From Polyangiaceae bacterium (lineage in GTDB: Bacteria; Myxococcota_A; Polyangia; Polyangiales; Polyangiaceae): 64,000 nucleotides of DNA. Each line of letters opens with the position of its first letter. Positions within the stretch are counted from its first letter, which is position 1. The DNA is taken from assembly GCA_019637295.1 (NCBI GenBank), contig JAHBVX010000012.1, forward strand, positions 1 to 64,000. The letters run 5' to 3'. Made by a program: the position numbers and the translations under genes. Under the pieces are notes generated by a model. The model did no database searches, was not told the origin of the DNA, and saw nothing but the letters and a program-made list of their open reading frames with translations. Positions 8,163 through 17,587 of this stretch are shown here, in pieces.

Positions 8163-11100
8163 GCGATGTCGTCCTCGCTCAGTTCCTCGACGGTCAGGTC
8201 GGTGCTGAGCAAGAGCCGATGCCGCAGGCGCAGGTACTCGCTGCTGACGGCGTAGGTGAGCAGCGCGCGCTCTCGTTCCTCCGCGCTCGTCGCTCCGGGG
8301 GTCTGGGCGGCGCGGCGTACGGCAGTCGAGCAGGTCGCCAGGTCGCCGCAGAACACGAGGCCGACGCGATCGCAGCTCAGATCCACTCCCGCGATCCAAC
8401 GCGTCAGGTCCGCCTGGCCCCCCGCCGCGAGCAGCGCCTCGACCAGGCGCCGAACGCGCTCTTCGAGCCGGTCGTCGAGGTGTCGCGCGAGCGAACGTCC
8501 CGCGGACTCCACCGACTCGGCGATCTCCGCGGGGACGGGCAGATTGGGGGTGACCAGACGAATGGCCGCGAGCACCCAGGCCTTCAGCTCTGCAGGAGGC
8601 AGCAGCGTGCGCAGGTAGTAGCCCGGCCGAAGCAAGGACAAGCAGGACGCCGCCATGTAGCCTGCGGGCGCTCGCGGGAGCTCGCTCTGAGCGGCGCTGC
8701 GCGAGAGCAGCACCAGCGGCCGAGCGCTCCGGCGCAGCGTCATGGGCGCCATCGAGTCGGCCTCGAAGAACAGCGGTAGCGGGATCCGGAGGGCGTCCGA
8801 CACCCGCTGAAACGCCCGCACCAGCGTGCCTTGGCAGTTCTCGGGAGTGAGCGCGTCCTCTTCCCGGAGCCCCAGCGCCGAGAGCGAGTAGCGCTGCATG
8901 CTGTCCGCGACGACGGGCTGGATCTGGCTCAGCAGACTGGTCAGCGTCGGGTTGACGAACGGATGTGCGATGAGCGACCTGTACTCCTCGTCGCTGATCC
9001 GCAGCTCGAGCTCCAGAGGTCCGGCGCGACGCTGCTCTCGGAAGTACTCGTCTTCGGCTGGCGTCGCCGCGCCGAGGACGACCAAGACCTGCGCCGCGCA
9101 CCAGGCAGCGTCGCGCCGCTCGGCACCGAGGGACAAGTCGAACAGTCGACGATACCCGTCCGGGGCACGCGGATCCCGCGCCAGCACTCGGCGCGCCAGG
9201 GCAGCGGCACGATCGAGGTACTGCTTCGCGTCCGTGAGGTACAGCTCTGCGAGTACGTTCTCCCTCGCCGGATCCGAGGGAACCAGTCGCAGCGCGCTCT
9301 CGTTGATCGCGATCGCGTCGGCTACGTCGAGCTCCCCGAGATGCACGTCTGCCAGCCTCGTGGCCCACAGGTACGCGCGCTCCTTGTCCTGGCGCGCGGA
9401 GGCCCGCGCGATCTGTGCCTCCAGGATGCGGCGAACCCCCGCCACGTCGCCCACCTTGCTGCGCAGCGCCAGCGTCTCGGTCACGATGCTCTCCGAGTTG
9501 GGGTCGGCCTCGAGCGCGCGGTCGTACAGCACCAGCGCTTCCGCCGGATCGTCCAGCTCCTCGACCGTGATGCGGGCCGCCGTCTGCAGGTAGCGCGCGC
9601 GATCCCGTCTCCCGCTCGCGAGCTTGGCCAGCCGCAGCACGACCACCACCACCCGCTGAAAGTCCTGCGCATCGCTGTGGATGCGCAGCATGCGCAGCAG
9701 GATCTTGCGGTCGGACTCGCTGTCCGTGAGCGCCTCCACGTACACCTGGGTCGCCGCGTCCAGGTCCGACAGCCGCTCTGCGTAGGCGTCTCCCACCTCG
9801 AGCAGCAGCTCCTGGTCCTCGTCGAGCAGCGCGAGTTCGTGCAAGCGCTCGAGGGTGGCGCGGAGCTCGTCCCGCTGACCGAGGGTCTGGTGAGCCACGA
9901 CCAGCTCGCGCAACGCGTCGACCGAGCGACGATTCGCCACGAGCGCGTGCTCGAACGCGCTCACCGCGGCCTCGGGCTGCGCGAGCTGCTGGAGCAAGCG
10001 ACCCCGCCGCAGGTGCGCCTGGCACACCTCGTCCAAGGTCAGCGACTTCTCGTGGTGGTCGAGCAGTCGGTCCGTCAGCTCCAGCGCGAGCTGTGGCGTC
10101 TCGAGATCGACGCTCAGGCGCGACGCGAACGCGGCAGCGACTAGGCTCTCTTCGCTGCGCTCGACCAGGGAAGCCAGCCGGCCTCGCGCCATGGCGGCGT
10201 CGCCCGAGCGCTGTAGTGCTTCGGCCGAGTGAGCCAGGAGCCGCACGGCGCTGTCCGCGTCGAGCCGCGAAACGCCAGCCAGCGCCTGCTCGTAGTGCTC
10301 GCAGGCTGCCGCCCAGGCCTGCGCGTGCCGCTCGATGTCGCCGCAGAGCAGGCGAACGTCCGGGTTGCTCGGGTCGCGCTCGAGCGCGAGGTTGGCCGCG
10401 ACTGCCGCGCGGGCCGGGTCGCGCGCCTCGTCGAGCCAGAGCCGGCCCAGGGCCGCGCCAAGCTGGGCTGCGGCGCCGCTGGACGCAGCGTGCGACAACG
10501 AGCGCTCGAGCAGCGTGGTGGCCGCGCCCAGCTGCCCGCGGTTCGCCAGCAGTCGGGCGAGCTTGCGTGCCGCGAGGGGGTGACCCGGGAGCTCGTCGAG
10601 GAGACTTCGGTAGCGTTGCTCGGCGCCGCTGTCGTCGCCGAGTTGCTGCAGCATGTTCCCTGCCTTGAGCCAGGCTTCGGCGCGCTGCTCGGGCGACGTA
10701 GCCTGTCTGGCCAGGTTGTCGAGCGCGAGCGCAGCGCTCTCGGCGTCGCCCCGGGAGGCGCGCAGGGTGGCGGCCTTGTCGAGCGCGGTTCGGTCGTCCG
10801 GGCACAGCCGCAGGGCGGAATCGTAAGCAAAGAGCGCGCGGACTTCGTCGCCCAGCTCCGCCTCGGCCAGCTCCCCAGCCTGCACCCAGAGCTCGGCGCC
10901 GCGCGCTGCGCTGGGGGCGTGCTCGGCGTGACGCTCCAGGGTGCGCGCGAGGGGATCCCACAGGCGTTGCCTCCGGTAGGCGTGCGCCAGGGCCTCGAGC
11001 GCCGGCTCGGAGCTCGGATCGATGTCCAGCAGGCGCTCGAGGGCGTCGCTGGCGGCGCGGTCGTCCAAGAGCTCGGTCCGCGACAGCGTCGCGATGCGCC

Positions 11101-13471
11101 CGAGCAAGCTGACGCGCTGCGCGGGAGTGAGCGCGATCTGCAGTCGTCGCTCGAGGGTCGCGCGTGCCTTCTCCGGCAGCCCGGCGCGAAGGTAGCCCCT
11201 CTCGAGCGCGTCGAGCGCCGCCACGTGAGACGGATCGTCGGCGACCACCTGCTCCCAGACCAGCAGCGCCCGGTCCGGATCGTCGAGTCGCGTCTCCAGA
11301 CCGCGGGCGAGCTCGAGCAGCAGCCGCGTACGCTCACCGCCTTCCGCCGCATCGGCGCGGCGCTCCATCAGCTCGACCCAGTCGCGGTGACTCCCGGTCC
11401 GCAGGTACAGCGCGCTCAGCGCCTCGGCAGCTCGCCGGTGCCCGGGATCTTCCGAGAGCACCTGCTCGAGCAGCTGGCGGGCGTGATTCTCGGGTCCGCC
11501 GTGCTCCATGAACACCGCCGCGGCTTCGACCCGCAGGTCCCGCGCCCGTGGCGGAGCCGCCGCCGTCGCCGCGCGGGCCAGCAGCGCGTGGCCGAGCTCG
11601 CCGTACAGCTGCCCTCTCCGATAGATTTCCTCGATGCGGTCGAGGGCGACGTCGTGCAACGGATCCAGCGCGACCACGGCGCGATGGCACTCGAGGGCGA
11701 GGTCGGGGCGGCCGAGGCGGGCGTCGTACCAGTGGCCCATCCGCTCCAACAGCGCGACCCGACGCTCCGGATTGATGGTGTCGGCTGACTCGGCCAGGGT
11801 CGCGAGCGCCGTCGCCCAGCTCGCCGGATCGCTGCCCACCGCGCGCTCGAGGGCCAGTGCGTGCCCGTCATTCGTAGGGTCCTCCGCGGCGGCCGCCGTG
11901 AGGGCCACCAGCGCTTGCTCGCGATTGTCGAGCTCGGTCGACAGCAAGTGACCGAGCTTGCCCAAGACTCGCGCGCGGTCCACGGGATCATCCAGCGCGT
12001 CGCGTTGGTCCAGCAGCAGCTCGACCACCTGAGCGAACTCCCCGCGCCGGCGCAAGACTCGCTCTAGCGCCGTGCGCGCGCCGTCATCCGCGCGGTTCGC
12101 GTCGAGCACCTGCCGGTACACGCGGGCCGCCGTGGCCGTGTCTCCCATCAGGTTCTCGAAGATCGCGCCCGCTCGCACCAGTAGTCCGCGCCTGGCCGCG
12201 CGCGCCGCGCCCTCGTCATCGAGTTGATCCGCTGCGAGCAGCAGCGCTTCGGCGACCCGGCGAGGCTCCGCGCCCTGATCGATCGCCGACTCGAGCACGC
12301 CCCGCGCTTCCTCGCTCGCTGGTTCGGCGAGCAGCCGAGCGATCTGCGTGTCGAGCGCCTCCTCCGGCACCAGTCCGCCCGAGGGCGAGCGCGCAGCGGC
12401 GAAGGGGACCAGGAGCTCCAGCACCGCCGACGCGTGCGGTGGCCGAACCCCCGGCGCCGGGTCGATCAACTCGAGCACCAACTCGTCCAGCCCTGGGGCC
12501 AGTCGTCCGGATGGGACCAGAAACCCCAGCGGCTCGGGCTCGGCGGCGAAGCGCCGCCTCGCGAGCTCGGGGTCCGTCGGCGCCCAGGGCAGGCGCCCGG
12601 CGAGCAGCGCGTAGAGCCACAAGCCGATGGAGAACACGTCACTGCGCGGCGTGGGAAGCTCGCCGCGGAGCTGCTCGGGGGCCGCCCACGCCGCGACCAG
12701 CGGGCGCACCTGGCCGGTGGCCAGGCCGCCGACGAGCGTCTGGCCGCGCAGGTAGTGGGCCCCCGCGTCCAGCAGCACCGGCGCGGGCCCGTCCTCGCGC
12801 GCGGCGACGAGCAGGTTGTTCGCGTGTAGAGCGCCGTGCGCCAGCTGTGCCCCGTGTAGGGCCGCGAGCCCGGTCAGCACGCGGCGCACCAGCGGCCAGG
12901 CGTCCGCGAAGGACATCGGCCCCGCCGCGCCGAGCACGAACGGCTCCCCCTCGGCCGCCTGGTGGACGACCACGTGACGATCGTCGATCGGGCCGGCGAA
13001 GGCGAGCTGCGGCAGCCAGCGCTCGCCGGCGCTGCCTGCGGCTCGGGTGGCCGTCAGGAATCGCTGGGCCGCCGCAGCCGCGACGCTGCGTCGCAGCAGC
13101 TTGAGCCGCACGGCTCGACTCCCAGCGCGCGCGCGATAGACCACCGCGGCGGGTCCGCTGCCGAGCTCGGCCTCCAGTCGGTACTCGCCCAGTCGGTCTC
13201 CAGGCCCCAAGCCCTCTTCCACGCGACTGCCCGCGTGGCGCAGGGTCAGCAGCTGCGCCGCGAGCTGGGGGCGTCGCAGCACCATGGCGTCCGCGAGCGC
13301 CTCGAGCGCCTCGTGCTTCTCGCAGTGGTCGACGAGCTGCGCCGCCAGCTCCGCTCGCGTGCGACCCGAGAGTACCCCGGCATCCACGCCCAAGAGCTCG
13401 ACGCCCAAGGCGGCGATCTCTTGCGCTTCGAAGTCGCGCTCCAGCTCCGCCAACACGAGGGTGTTCCCCAC
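8144..13471 (-). CDS. Giant pseudokinase-TPR protein (1775 aa)
   Basis: A three-part protein. Residues ~90-360 have a Hanks-kinase layout: GDRLGEYRLEAELGSG (glycine loop), VRLK (Lys124), then HGALHANN at 212-219 where an active kinase has HRDLKxxN, LLDAG at the DFG position, and AAPEQLRGELPTPRSDVFSIG in the activation region. The catalytic Asp is missing, so it should be a pseudokinase. Residues ~390-1450 are dozens of TPR-like helical units (e.g. ARVYRQVLDANRADDGA, ALLVWEQVVADDPSHVAAL). The last ~330 residues match the C-terminus of the 752-aa protein at 4646-6904, ending with WIAGVDLSCDRVGLVFCGD. Start ATG at 13471 gives a natural N-terminus. It is divergent from tetR. It probably acts as a large cytoplasmic scaffold. 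Confidence 0.85.
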   Translation of the reverse strand: MGNTLVLAELERDFEAQEIAALGVELLGVDAGVLSGRTRAELAAQLVDHCEKHEALEALADAMVLRRPQLAAQLLTLRHAGSRVEEGLGPGDRLGEYRLEAELGSGPAAVVYRARAGSRAVRLKLLRRSVAAAAAQRFLTATRAAGSAGERWLPQLAFAGPIDDRHVVVHQAAEGEPFVLGAAGPMSFADAWPLVRRVLTGLAALHGAQLAHGALHANNLLVAAREDGPAPVLLDAGAHYLRGQTLVGGLATGQVRPLVAAWAAPEQLRGELPTPRSDVFSIGLWLYALLAGRLPWAPTDPELARRRFAAEPEPLGFLVPSGRLAPGLDELVLELIDPAPGVRPPHASAVLELLVPFAAARSPSGGLVPEEALDTQIARLLAEPASEEARGVLESAIDQGAEPRRVAEALLLAADQLDDEGAARAARRGLLVRAGAIFENLMGDTATAARVYRQVLDANRADDGARTALERVLRRRGEFAQVVELLLDQRDALDDPVDRARVLGKLGHLLSTELDNREQALVALTAAAAEDPTNDGHALALERAVGSDPASWATALATLAESADTINPERRVALLERMGHWYDARLGRPDLALECHRAVVALDPLHDVALDRIEEIYRRGQLYGELGHALLARAATAAAPPRARDLRVEAAAVFMEHGGPENHARQLLEQVLSEDPGHRRAAEALSALYLRTGSHRDWVELMERRADAAEGGERTRLLLELARGLETRLDDPDRALLVWEQVVADDPSHVAALDALERGYLRAGLPEKARATLERRLQIALTPAQRVSLLGRIATLSRTELLDDRAASDALERLLDIDPSSEPALEALAHAYRRQRLWDPLARTLERHAEHAPSAARGAELWVQAGELAEAELGDEVRALFAYDSALRLCPDDRTALDKAATLRASRGDAESAALALDNLARQATSPEQRAEAWLKAGNMLQQLGDDSGAEQRYRSLLDELPGHPLAARKLARLLANRGQLGAATTLLERSLSHAASSGAAAQLGAALGRLWLDEARDPARAAVAANLALERDPSNPDVRLLCGDIERHAQAWAAACEHYEQALAGVSRLDADSAVRLLAHSAEALQRSGDAAMARGRLASLVERSEESLVAAAFASRLSVDLETPQLALELTDRLLDHHEKSLTLDEVCQAHLRRGRLLQQLAQPEAAVSAFEHALVANRRSVDALRELVVAHQTLGQRDELRATLERLHELALLDEDQELLLEVGDAYAERLSDLDAATQVYVEALTDSESDRKILLRMLRIHSDAQDFQRVVVVVLRLAKLASGRRDRARYLQTAARITVEELDDPAEALVLYDRALEADPNSESIVTETLALRSKVGDVAGVRRILEAQIARASARQDKERAYLWATRLADVHLGELDVADAIAINESALRLVPSDPARENVLAELYLTDAKQYLDRAAALARRVLARDPRAPDGYRRLFDLSLGAERRDAAWCAAQVLVVLGAATPAEDEYFREQRRAGPLELELRISDEEYRSLIAHPFVNPTLTSLLSQIQPVVADSMQRYSLSALGLREEDALTPENCQGTLVRAFQRVSDALRIPLPLFFEADSMAPMTLRRSARPLVLLSRSAAQSELPRAPAGYMAASCLSLLRPGYYLRTLLPPAELKAWVLAAIRLVTPNLPVPAEIAESVESAGRSLARHLDDRLEERVRRLVEALLAAGGQADLTRWIAGVDLSCDRVGLVFCGDLATCSTAVRRAAQTPGATSAEERERALLTYAVSSEYLRLRHRLLLSTDLTVEELSEDDIASPARA

Positions 13472-13615
13472 GGTCGGCTCTTACCACGGCGAGCACCCGA
13501 GGGAATAGCCAGCGTTGAGCGCGCTCTCCAAGCAGGGCAGGGGCAGCTCGCGCCGTCACCACTGGTAGACCGCCGTCCTCCAGGCGGAGCCCGCTGACGT
13601 CGCAGTTGACCTCTG

Positions 13616-13642
13616 CGAAACGGAGTATTATCCTCCGTTTCG
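13616..13642 (+). promoter_or_regulatory. Palindromic operator overlapping the tetR promoter and start
   Basis: A perfect 10-bp inverted repeat, CGAAACGGAG (13616-13625) and CTCCGTTTCG (13633-13642), separated by TATTATC. The TATTAT in the spacer is a good -10 element, with CAGTTG 17 bases upstream as a weak -35. The right arm ends at the G of the GTG start. Binding by the TetR protein would block its own promoter and that of the coupled rph gene. If the -10 is correct, the transcript is nearly leaderless. Confidence 0.7.
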
Positions 13643-14244
13643 TGAGCCGGACCGCCACCTCGCCGAGAGCCGCCAAGGAGCCGCCGCTGCGCGCCGATGC
13701 TCGACGCAATCGCGAGCGGCTGCTCGACGCGGCGATCGAGCTAATCCTCGACGTCGGTGGCGAGCCATCACGCGATGCGCTCGCCGGGCACGCCGGGGTG
13801 GGCATCGGCACGGTCTATCGCCACTTCCCCGACCAGCAGTCGCTGCTGCACGCGGTGGTGCGCCACGCGCTGGAGCGGAGCATGGCGGCAGGCGAGGCCG
13901 CCCTCGCCAGCTCGGCGGACGCGTTCGAGGCGCTCCGGACCTACCTGCATGCGGCCATCGACCACGGCATCGGCGTGGTCAACGTGATCTACCCGCTGCT
14001 GGACCGACCCCACCCCGATCTTCGGGCGCGCGCCGAAGCGCTGATCCGCACCCTGATCGCGCGCGGGAAGCGGGCAGGGCTCCTGCGCAGCGACGCGACC
14101 CCGGCCGACCTCGTGTTCGCGATGATCCGGTTCAGCCGGCCCCTCGCGGTGGGGCTCTCCACCGCCGACGAGCGCGCCAGCGCGCATCGCCAGCTCGACA
14201 TCTACCTCGACGGACTGGCCGCGCGCAGAGGACGAAGCCGATGA
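13642..14244 (+). CDS. TetR/AcrR-family repressor of the rph operon
   Basis: A 200-aa regulator from the GTG at 13642. The N-terminal DNA-binding domain is typical: RNRERLLDAAIELI, a recognition helix region AGVGIGTVYRHFPDQQSLL, and then an all-helical ligand-binding domain. An upstream TTG at 13606 would put the operator inside the gene and adds non-family residues, so GTG is chosen. Its stop overlaps the rph start (ATGA), so the two genes are translationally coupled. The natural inference is a ligand-released repressor of a rifamycin-inactivating enzyme, and the operator at its own start supports autorepression. The ligand is not shown by the sequence. Confidence 0.85.
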   Translation: MSRTATSPRAAKEPPLRADARRNRERLLDAAIELILDVGGEPSRDALAGHAGVGIGTVYRHFPDQQSLLHAVVRHALERSMAAGEAALASSADAFEALRTYLHAAIDHGIGVVNVIYPLLDRPHPDLRARAEALIRTLIARGKRAGLLRSDATPADLVFAMIRFSRPLAVGLSTADERASAHRQLDIYLDGLAARRGRSR

Positions 14245-16844
14245 CCAAGCCGTGTCTCGTGATCGCGTTCGACGAGCTCGACCAGCGCTCCGTCGCCCTG
14301 GTGGGTGGCAAGGGCGCGCACCTCGGGGAGCTGTCGCGCCTCGACCGGATCCGCGTCCCCGAGGGCTTCTGCGTGACGACGCAGGGGTTTCGCCACGTGA
14401 TGTCGACAGAGCCGTCGCTGGCTGCGCTGCTCGATCGGCTGGCTCGCCTCGCGGCTGACGACGGGGAGGCGATCCGCGCCATCACCGCGGAGCTCCGCCA
14501 GACCGTCGAGGCGATCGCGATCCCCGACGAGCTCTCGGACGCGATCGCCCGCGCCTACGCTCGGCTCGGCGAGCGAGCCGCGTGTGCCGTCCGCTCCAGC
14601 GCCACCGCGGAGGACTCGGCGACGGCCTCGTTCGCGGGCCAGCACGACAGCTACCTGAACGTGTCGGGCCTGGCCGCGATCCTCCAGCACGTCCGCCGGT
14701 GCTGGGCGTCGCTGTTCACCGAGCGCGCCGTGACCTACCGGATCCGCAACGGCGTCGATCACCGGCGGGTCGAGATGGCGGTGGTCGTCCAGCGGCTGGT
14801 CGCTGCCGAGGCAGCGGGCATCCTGTTCACGGCCGATCCGGTCACCGGGAACCGCAAGGTCGCCTCGGTGGAGGCCAGCTTCGGGCTCGGCGAGGCCCTG
14901 GTGTCGGGCCTGGTGAACGCGGACACCTACCAGGTTCGGGACGGCGCGATCCTCGCGCGGGCGATCGGCAGCAAGCGCCTCGCCGTGTACGCCGCGCTGG
15001 ACGGCGCGACCCGGCAGCACGAGATCGATGCGGCGCTGCAGAGCCAGCCCGTGCTCGGCGATGCGCAGGTGCTGCAGCTCGTGGAGCTGGGCCGCCATAT
15101 CGAGGCGCACTTCGGATCGCCGCAGGACATCGAGTGGTGCCTCGCCGGCGATGGCTTTCACATCGTCCAGAGTCGACCGATCACCACACTGTTCCCGATC
15201 CCGGCCGCCAGCGATTTGGCGAACCGGGTCTACGTCTCGGTCGGCCACCAGCAGATGATGACCGACGCCATGCGGCCGCTCGGGCTCTCCATGTGGCAGC
15301 TCAAGGCCGCCAGGCCGATGAGCGAAGCGGGCGGCAGGCTGTTCGTGGATGTCACCAAGGCGCTGGCGTCGCCCGCGGGTCGCCAGGGCCTCCTGAATAG
15401 CCTGGGCAGGTCCGATCCGCTGATCGGGGATGCCCTGCAGACGATCATCGCGCGCGGCGACTTCCTCGCGTCGCAGCCCGACGCCACCGCGGCGGGTACG
15501 CCATCGACCGCCGCGGCGCCCCCACTGCTCGAGGCCGATCCCGCGATCGTCGCCGAGCTGATCGGGCGCAGCCAGGCGGCGGTCGCCGCCCTCACCCGCG
15601 ACATTCAGGGCAAGGCGGGGACCGAGCTGCTCGACTTCATCCGGTCGGATATCGAGGAGCTCAAGCGCTTCCTGTTCGATGCGACGGGCATGCAGGTGAT
15701 CATGGCGGCGATCTCGGCCGCCTGGCGGCTCGACGAGCACCTCGAGACCTGGCTCGGCGTGCAGCACGCGGCCGACACGCTCACGCAGTCGGTCCCCAAC
15801 AACGTCACCTCGGAGATGGGCCTCGCGCTGCTCGACGTCGCGGACGTGATCCGCCCGCACCCCGACGTGGTGCGCGCTCTCGAGCGCGCCGATCGCGAGG
15901 ACTTCATCGACGAGCTGCCGAGGCTCTCCGGCGGCCGGGAGGCGCGCGACGCCCTGCGGACCTGGCTCGCCAGGTACGGCGTGCGCGGGGTCGGCGAGAT
16001 CGACATCACGAGGCCGCGGTTTGCCGAGCGCCCCACGCTGCTCCTGCCGATGCTCCTCGGCAACGTCCGCAACTTCGCGCACGGGGAGGCCGAGCGGCGC
16101 TTCGAGCAGGGGAGGCGGAACGCCGCCCAGCTCGAGCACGAGCTGCTGGAGCGCCTGCGCGGCCTGCCGGACGGGAGCCGAAAGGCCGACGAGGCGAAGC
16201 GGATGATCGATCGCGTTCGCACGTTCGCCGGGTATCGCGAGTACCCGAAGTACGCCTGGGTCAGCCACGACTTCGTGTACAAGCAGGCGCTGCTGGCGGA
16301 GGCCGAGCGGCTCGTGCACGCGGGCGTGCTTCGCGACCCGGAGGCCATCTACTTCCTCCGGTACGAGGAGCTGACGGAGGTCGTCCGCACGCGACGGGTG
16401 AACGAGCAGCTCGTCCGCGAGCGCGAGCACGCCTTCCGGGCGTATCAGCGGCTCCACCCGCCCCGGGTGCTGACGTCCGAGGGCGAGGCCGTCACCGGCA
16501 CGTACCGGCGCGACGACGTGCCCGCCGGCGTGCTGGTCGGGTTGCCGGTCAGCGCCGGGGTCGTCGAGGGACGGGCTCGCGTCATCAGAGACATCGCCGA
16601 CGCCGATCTCGAGCCCGACGACGTGCTCGTCACCGTCTACACGGATCCCAGCTGGACGCCGCTGTTCGTCGCGATCAAGGGGCTGGTCACCGAGGTGGGC
16701 GGCCTCATGACCCACGGCGCGGTCATCGCGCGCGAATATGGCCTGCCGGCCGTGGTAGGCGCCGAGCACGCGACCACGCGCATCAAGGACGGGCAGCGCA
16801 TCCGCGTCGATGGCACGACCGGCTACGTCGAGGTCCTGGCCTGA
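14241..16844 (+). CDS. rph: Rifamycin phosphotransferase (PEP-synthase-like)
   Basis: An 867-aa protein with the rifampin phosphotransferase architecture. The enzyme uses ATP to phosphorylate the ansa-chain hydroxyl of rifamycins, giving AMP and phosphate. An ATP-grasp domain occupies ~1-310 (GGKGAHLGEL, CAVRSSATAEDSATASFAGQ, IQSRP-like VQSRPITTL). A central rifamycin-binding region follows, then a swivelling His domain with GGLMTHGAVIAREYGLPAVVG. The catalytic histidine falls at residue 825 and total length is 867, the same as the characterised Listeria enzyme as I recall it. True PEP synthases and pyruvate phosphate dikinases carry an additional C-terminal PEP-binding barrel, absent here. 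It lies directly behind tetR with overlapping codons. A role in self-protection or environmental resistance is inferred. Confidence 0.9.
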   Translation: MTKPCLVIAFDELDQRSVALVGGKGAHLGELSRLDRIRVPEGFCVTTQGFRHVMSTEPSLAALLDRLARLAADDGEAIRAITAELRQTVEAIAIPDELSDAIARAYARLGERAACAVRSSATAEDSATASFAGQHDSYLNVSGLAAILQHVRRCWASLFTERAVTYRIRNGVDHRRVEMAVVVQRLVAAEAAGILFTADPVTGNRKVASVEASFGLGEALVSGLVNADTYQVRDGAILARAIGSKRLAVYAALDGATRQHEIDAALQSQPVLGDAQVLQLVELGRHIEAHFGSPQDIEWCLAGDGFHIVQSRPITTLFPIPAASDLANRVYVSVGHQQMMTDAMRPLGLSMWQLKAARPMSEAGGRLFVDVTKALASPAGRQGLLNSLGRSDPLIGDALQTIIARGDFLASQPDATAAGTPSTAAAPPLLEADPAIVAELIGRSQAAVAALTRDIQGKAGTELLDFIRSDIEELKRFLFDATGMQVIMAAISAAWRLDEHLETWLGVQHAADTLTQSVPNNVTSEMGLALLDVADVIRPHPDVVRALERADREDFIDELPRLSGGREARDALRTWLARYGVRGVGEIDITRPRFAERPTLLLPMLLGNVRNFAHGEAERRFEQGRRNAAQLEHELLERLRGLPDGSRKADEAKRMIDRVRTFAGYREYPKYAWVSHDFVYKQALLAEAERLVHAGVLRDPEAIYFLRYEELTEVVRTRRVNEQLVREREHAFRAYQRLHPPRVLTSEGEAVTGTYRRDDVPAGVLVGLPVSAGVVEGRARVIRDIADADLEPDDVLVTVYTDPSWTPLFVAIKGLVTEVGGLMTHGAVIAREYGLPAVVGAEHATTRIKDGQRIRVDGTTGYVEVLA

Positions 16845-16856
16845 GGGGCTCGCCGA

Positions 16857-17033
16857 TCAGCGCACGCCGCTGCCGAAGCCCGAGAACTCGGCCTGGATCT
16901 GGCCGATGCCGGACCGGAGCACCTCGCGCAGGCGGTCGCGGTACACGTCACGGAGGCGCTCACGCATCGCGTCGTTCAGCCGCTCGCGCATGACGTGAGC
17001 GATCCGGCCGGCGGCGGCGGCGCGTAGGAAGCT
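16857..17033 (-). pseudogene. C-terminal tail of a gene cut by an IS91-type remnant
   Basis: Reading leftward, an open frame ends in a highly charged, protein-like segment: AAAAGRIAHVMRERLNDAM, then RERLRDVYRDRLREVLRSG, then QIQAEFSGFGSGVR and a stop at 16857. GC3 is high throughout. Upstream of about 17033 the frame enters DNA that codes on the opposite strand for an IS91-type C-terminus, so the 5' part of this gene is missing. A 44-aa peptide from the ATG at 16991 is the only translatable piece. The original function is unknown. Confidence 0.4.
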
Positions 17034-17587
17034 AGACGACGGCGACGCGCCCGAGGTCTGCCTCGACGAGCCTGGCCTGGCGGCGTGCTACGACCCTTGG
17101 AAGTCCCACCCCTTCGGGTGTTCCGCAGCGGCTCCGACGGGGGACGCCGCCGCCGCGCAGGGCGTCGCGCGCCTCGTCGCCGCCGTGCCGCCCCCGCGTT
17201 TTCACACGCTCCGCTACTTCGGGGTACTTTCGAGCCACTCATCGCGCCGGCGCCTCGTCGTTCCAAAGCCCGTGCCCGACGTGGCCGCGACCAAGCCCCG
17301 GCCTGCACGCGGCGATCAGCTCGCGCTGCTCGGCGAGACAGACGACGCGCCAGCGAAGGCGTGGTTGCTCGCCCATGTGTTCGCGGCCGACCTCGAGAGC
17401 TGTCCCCGCTGCTCGGGGCCCATGCGCTGGGCGGAGGTCGCGACGAGCCGCAGCGCCGTCACGCGCGTGCTCTCGGAGCACGGGCTCGGCCCCCGCGCGC
17501 CACCCGTCCCGCGCACGGCCGTTGCAGCGCCTCCCGAACAGCTGCAGTTGCCGTGGGGTAAGCGTCACGGTGCGCACTTCCGGGATG
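17034..17587 (+). mobile_element. C-terminal remnant of an IS91-type (IS801/ISCR-like) transposase
   Basis: An open frame on the plus strand gives the family's C-terminal signature: VPPPRFHTLRYFGVLSSHS, then WLLAHVFAADLESCPRCSGP, then MRWAEVATSRSAVTRVLSEHG and a Pro-rich end. In this family the segment follows the catalytic HUH/Y2 region, which is absent here. The piece is therefore a 5'-truncated, non-functional remnant. It differs in type from the copy at 2492-3613, whose C-terminus is short with a single CPRC. Its 3' end runs straight into the left inverted repeat at 17588. Its 5' end abuts the cut-off gene tail at 16857-17033. Confidence 0.75.

Noticed and set aside
8061-10961. 966-codon open frame on the same strand as the giant TPR gene
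   Set aside because: It is the other reading frame of the TPR region, extremely Arg/Ala-rich, with no repeats of its own.
13560-13641. Rifamycin-associated element (RAE) upstream of rph
   Set aside because: No 19-bp RAE-like palindrome was found; the only palindrome is the TetR-type operator.
14202-16769. Very long open frame antisense to rph (855 codons)
   Set aside because: It mirrors the rph codons in GC-rich DNA, has Arg/Ala/Gly/Asp-biased composition and no motif; rph on the plus strand is unmistakable.
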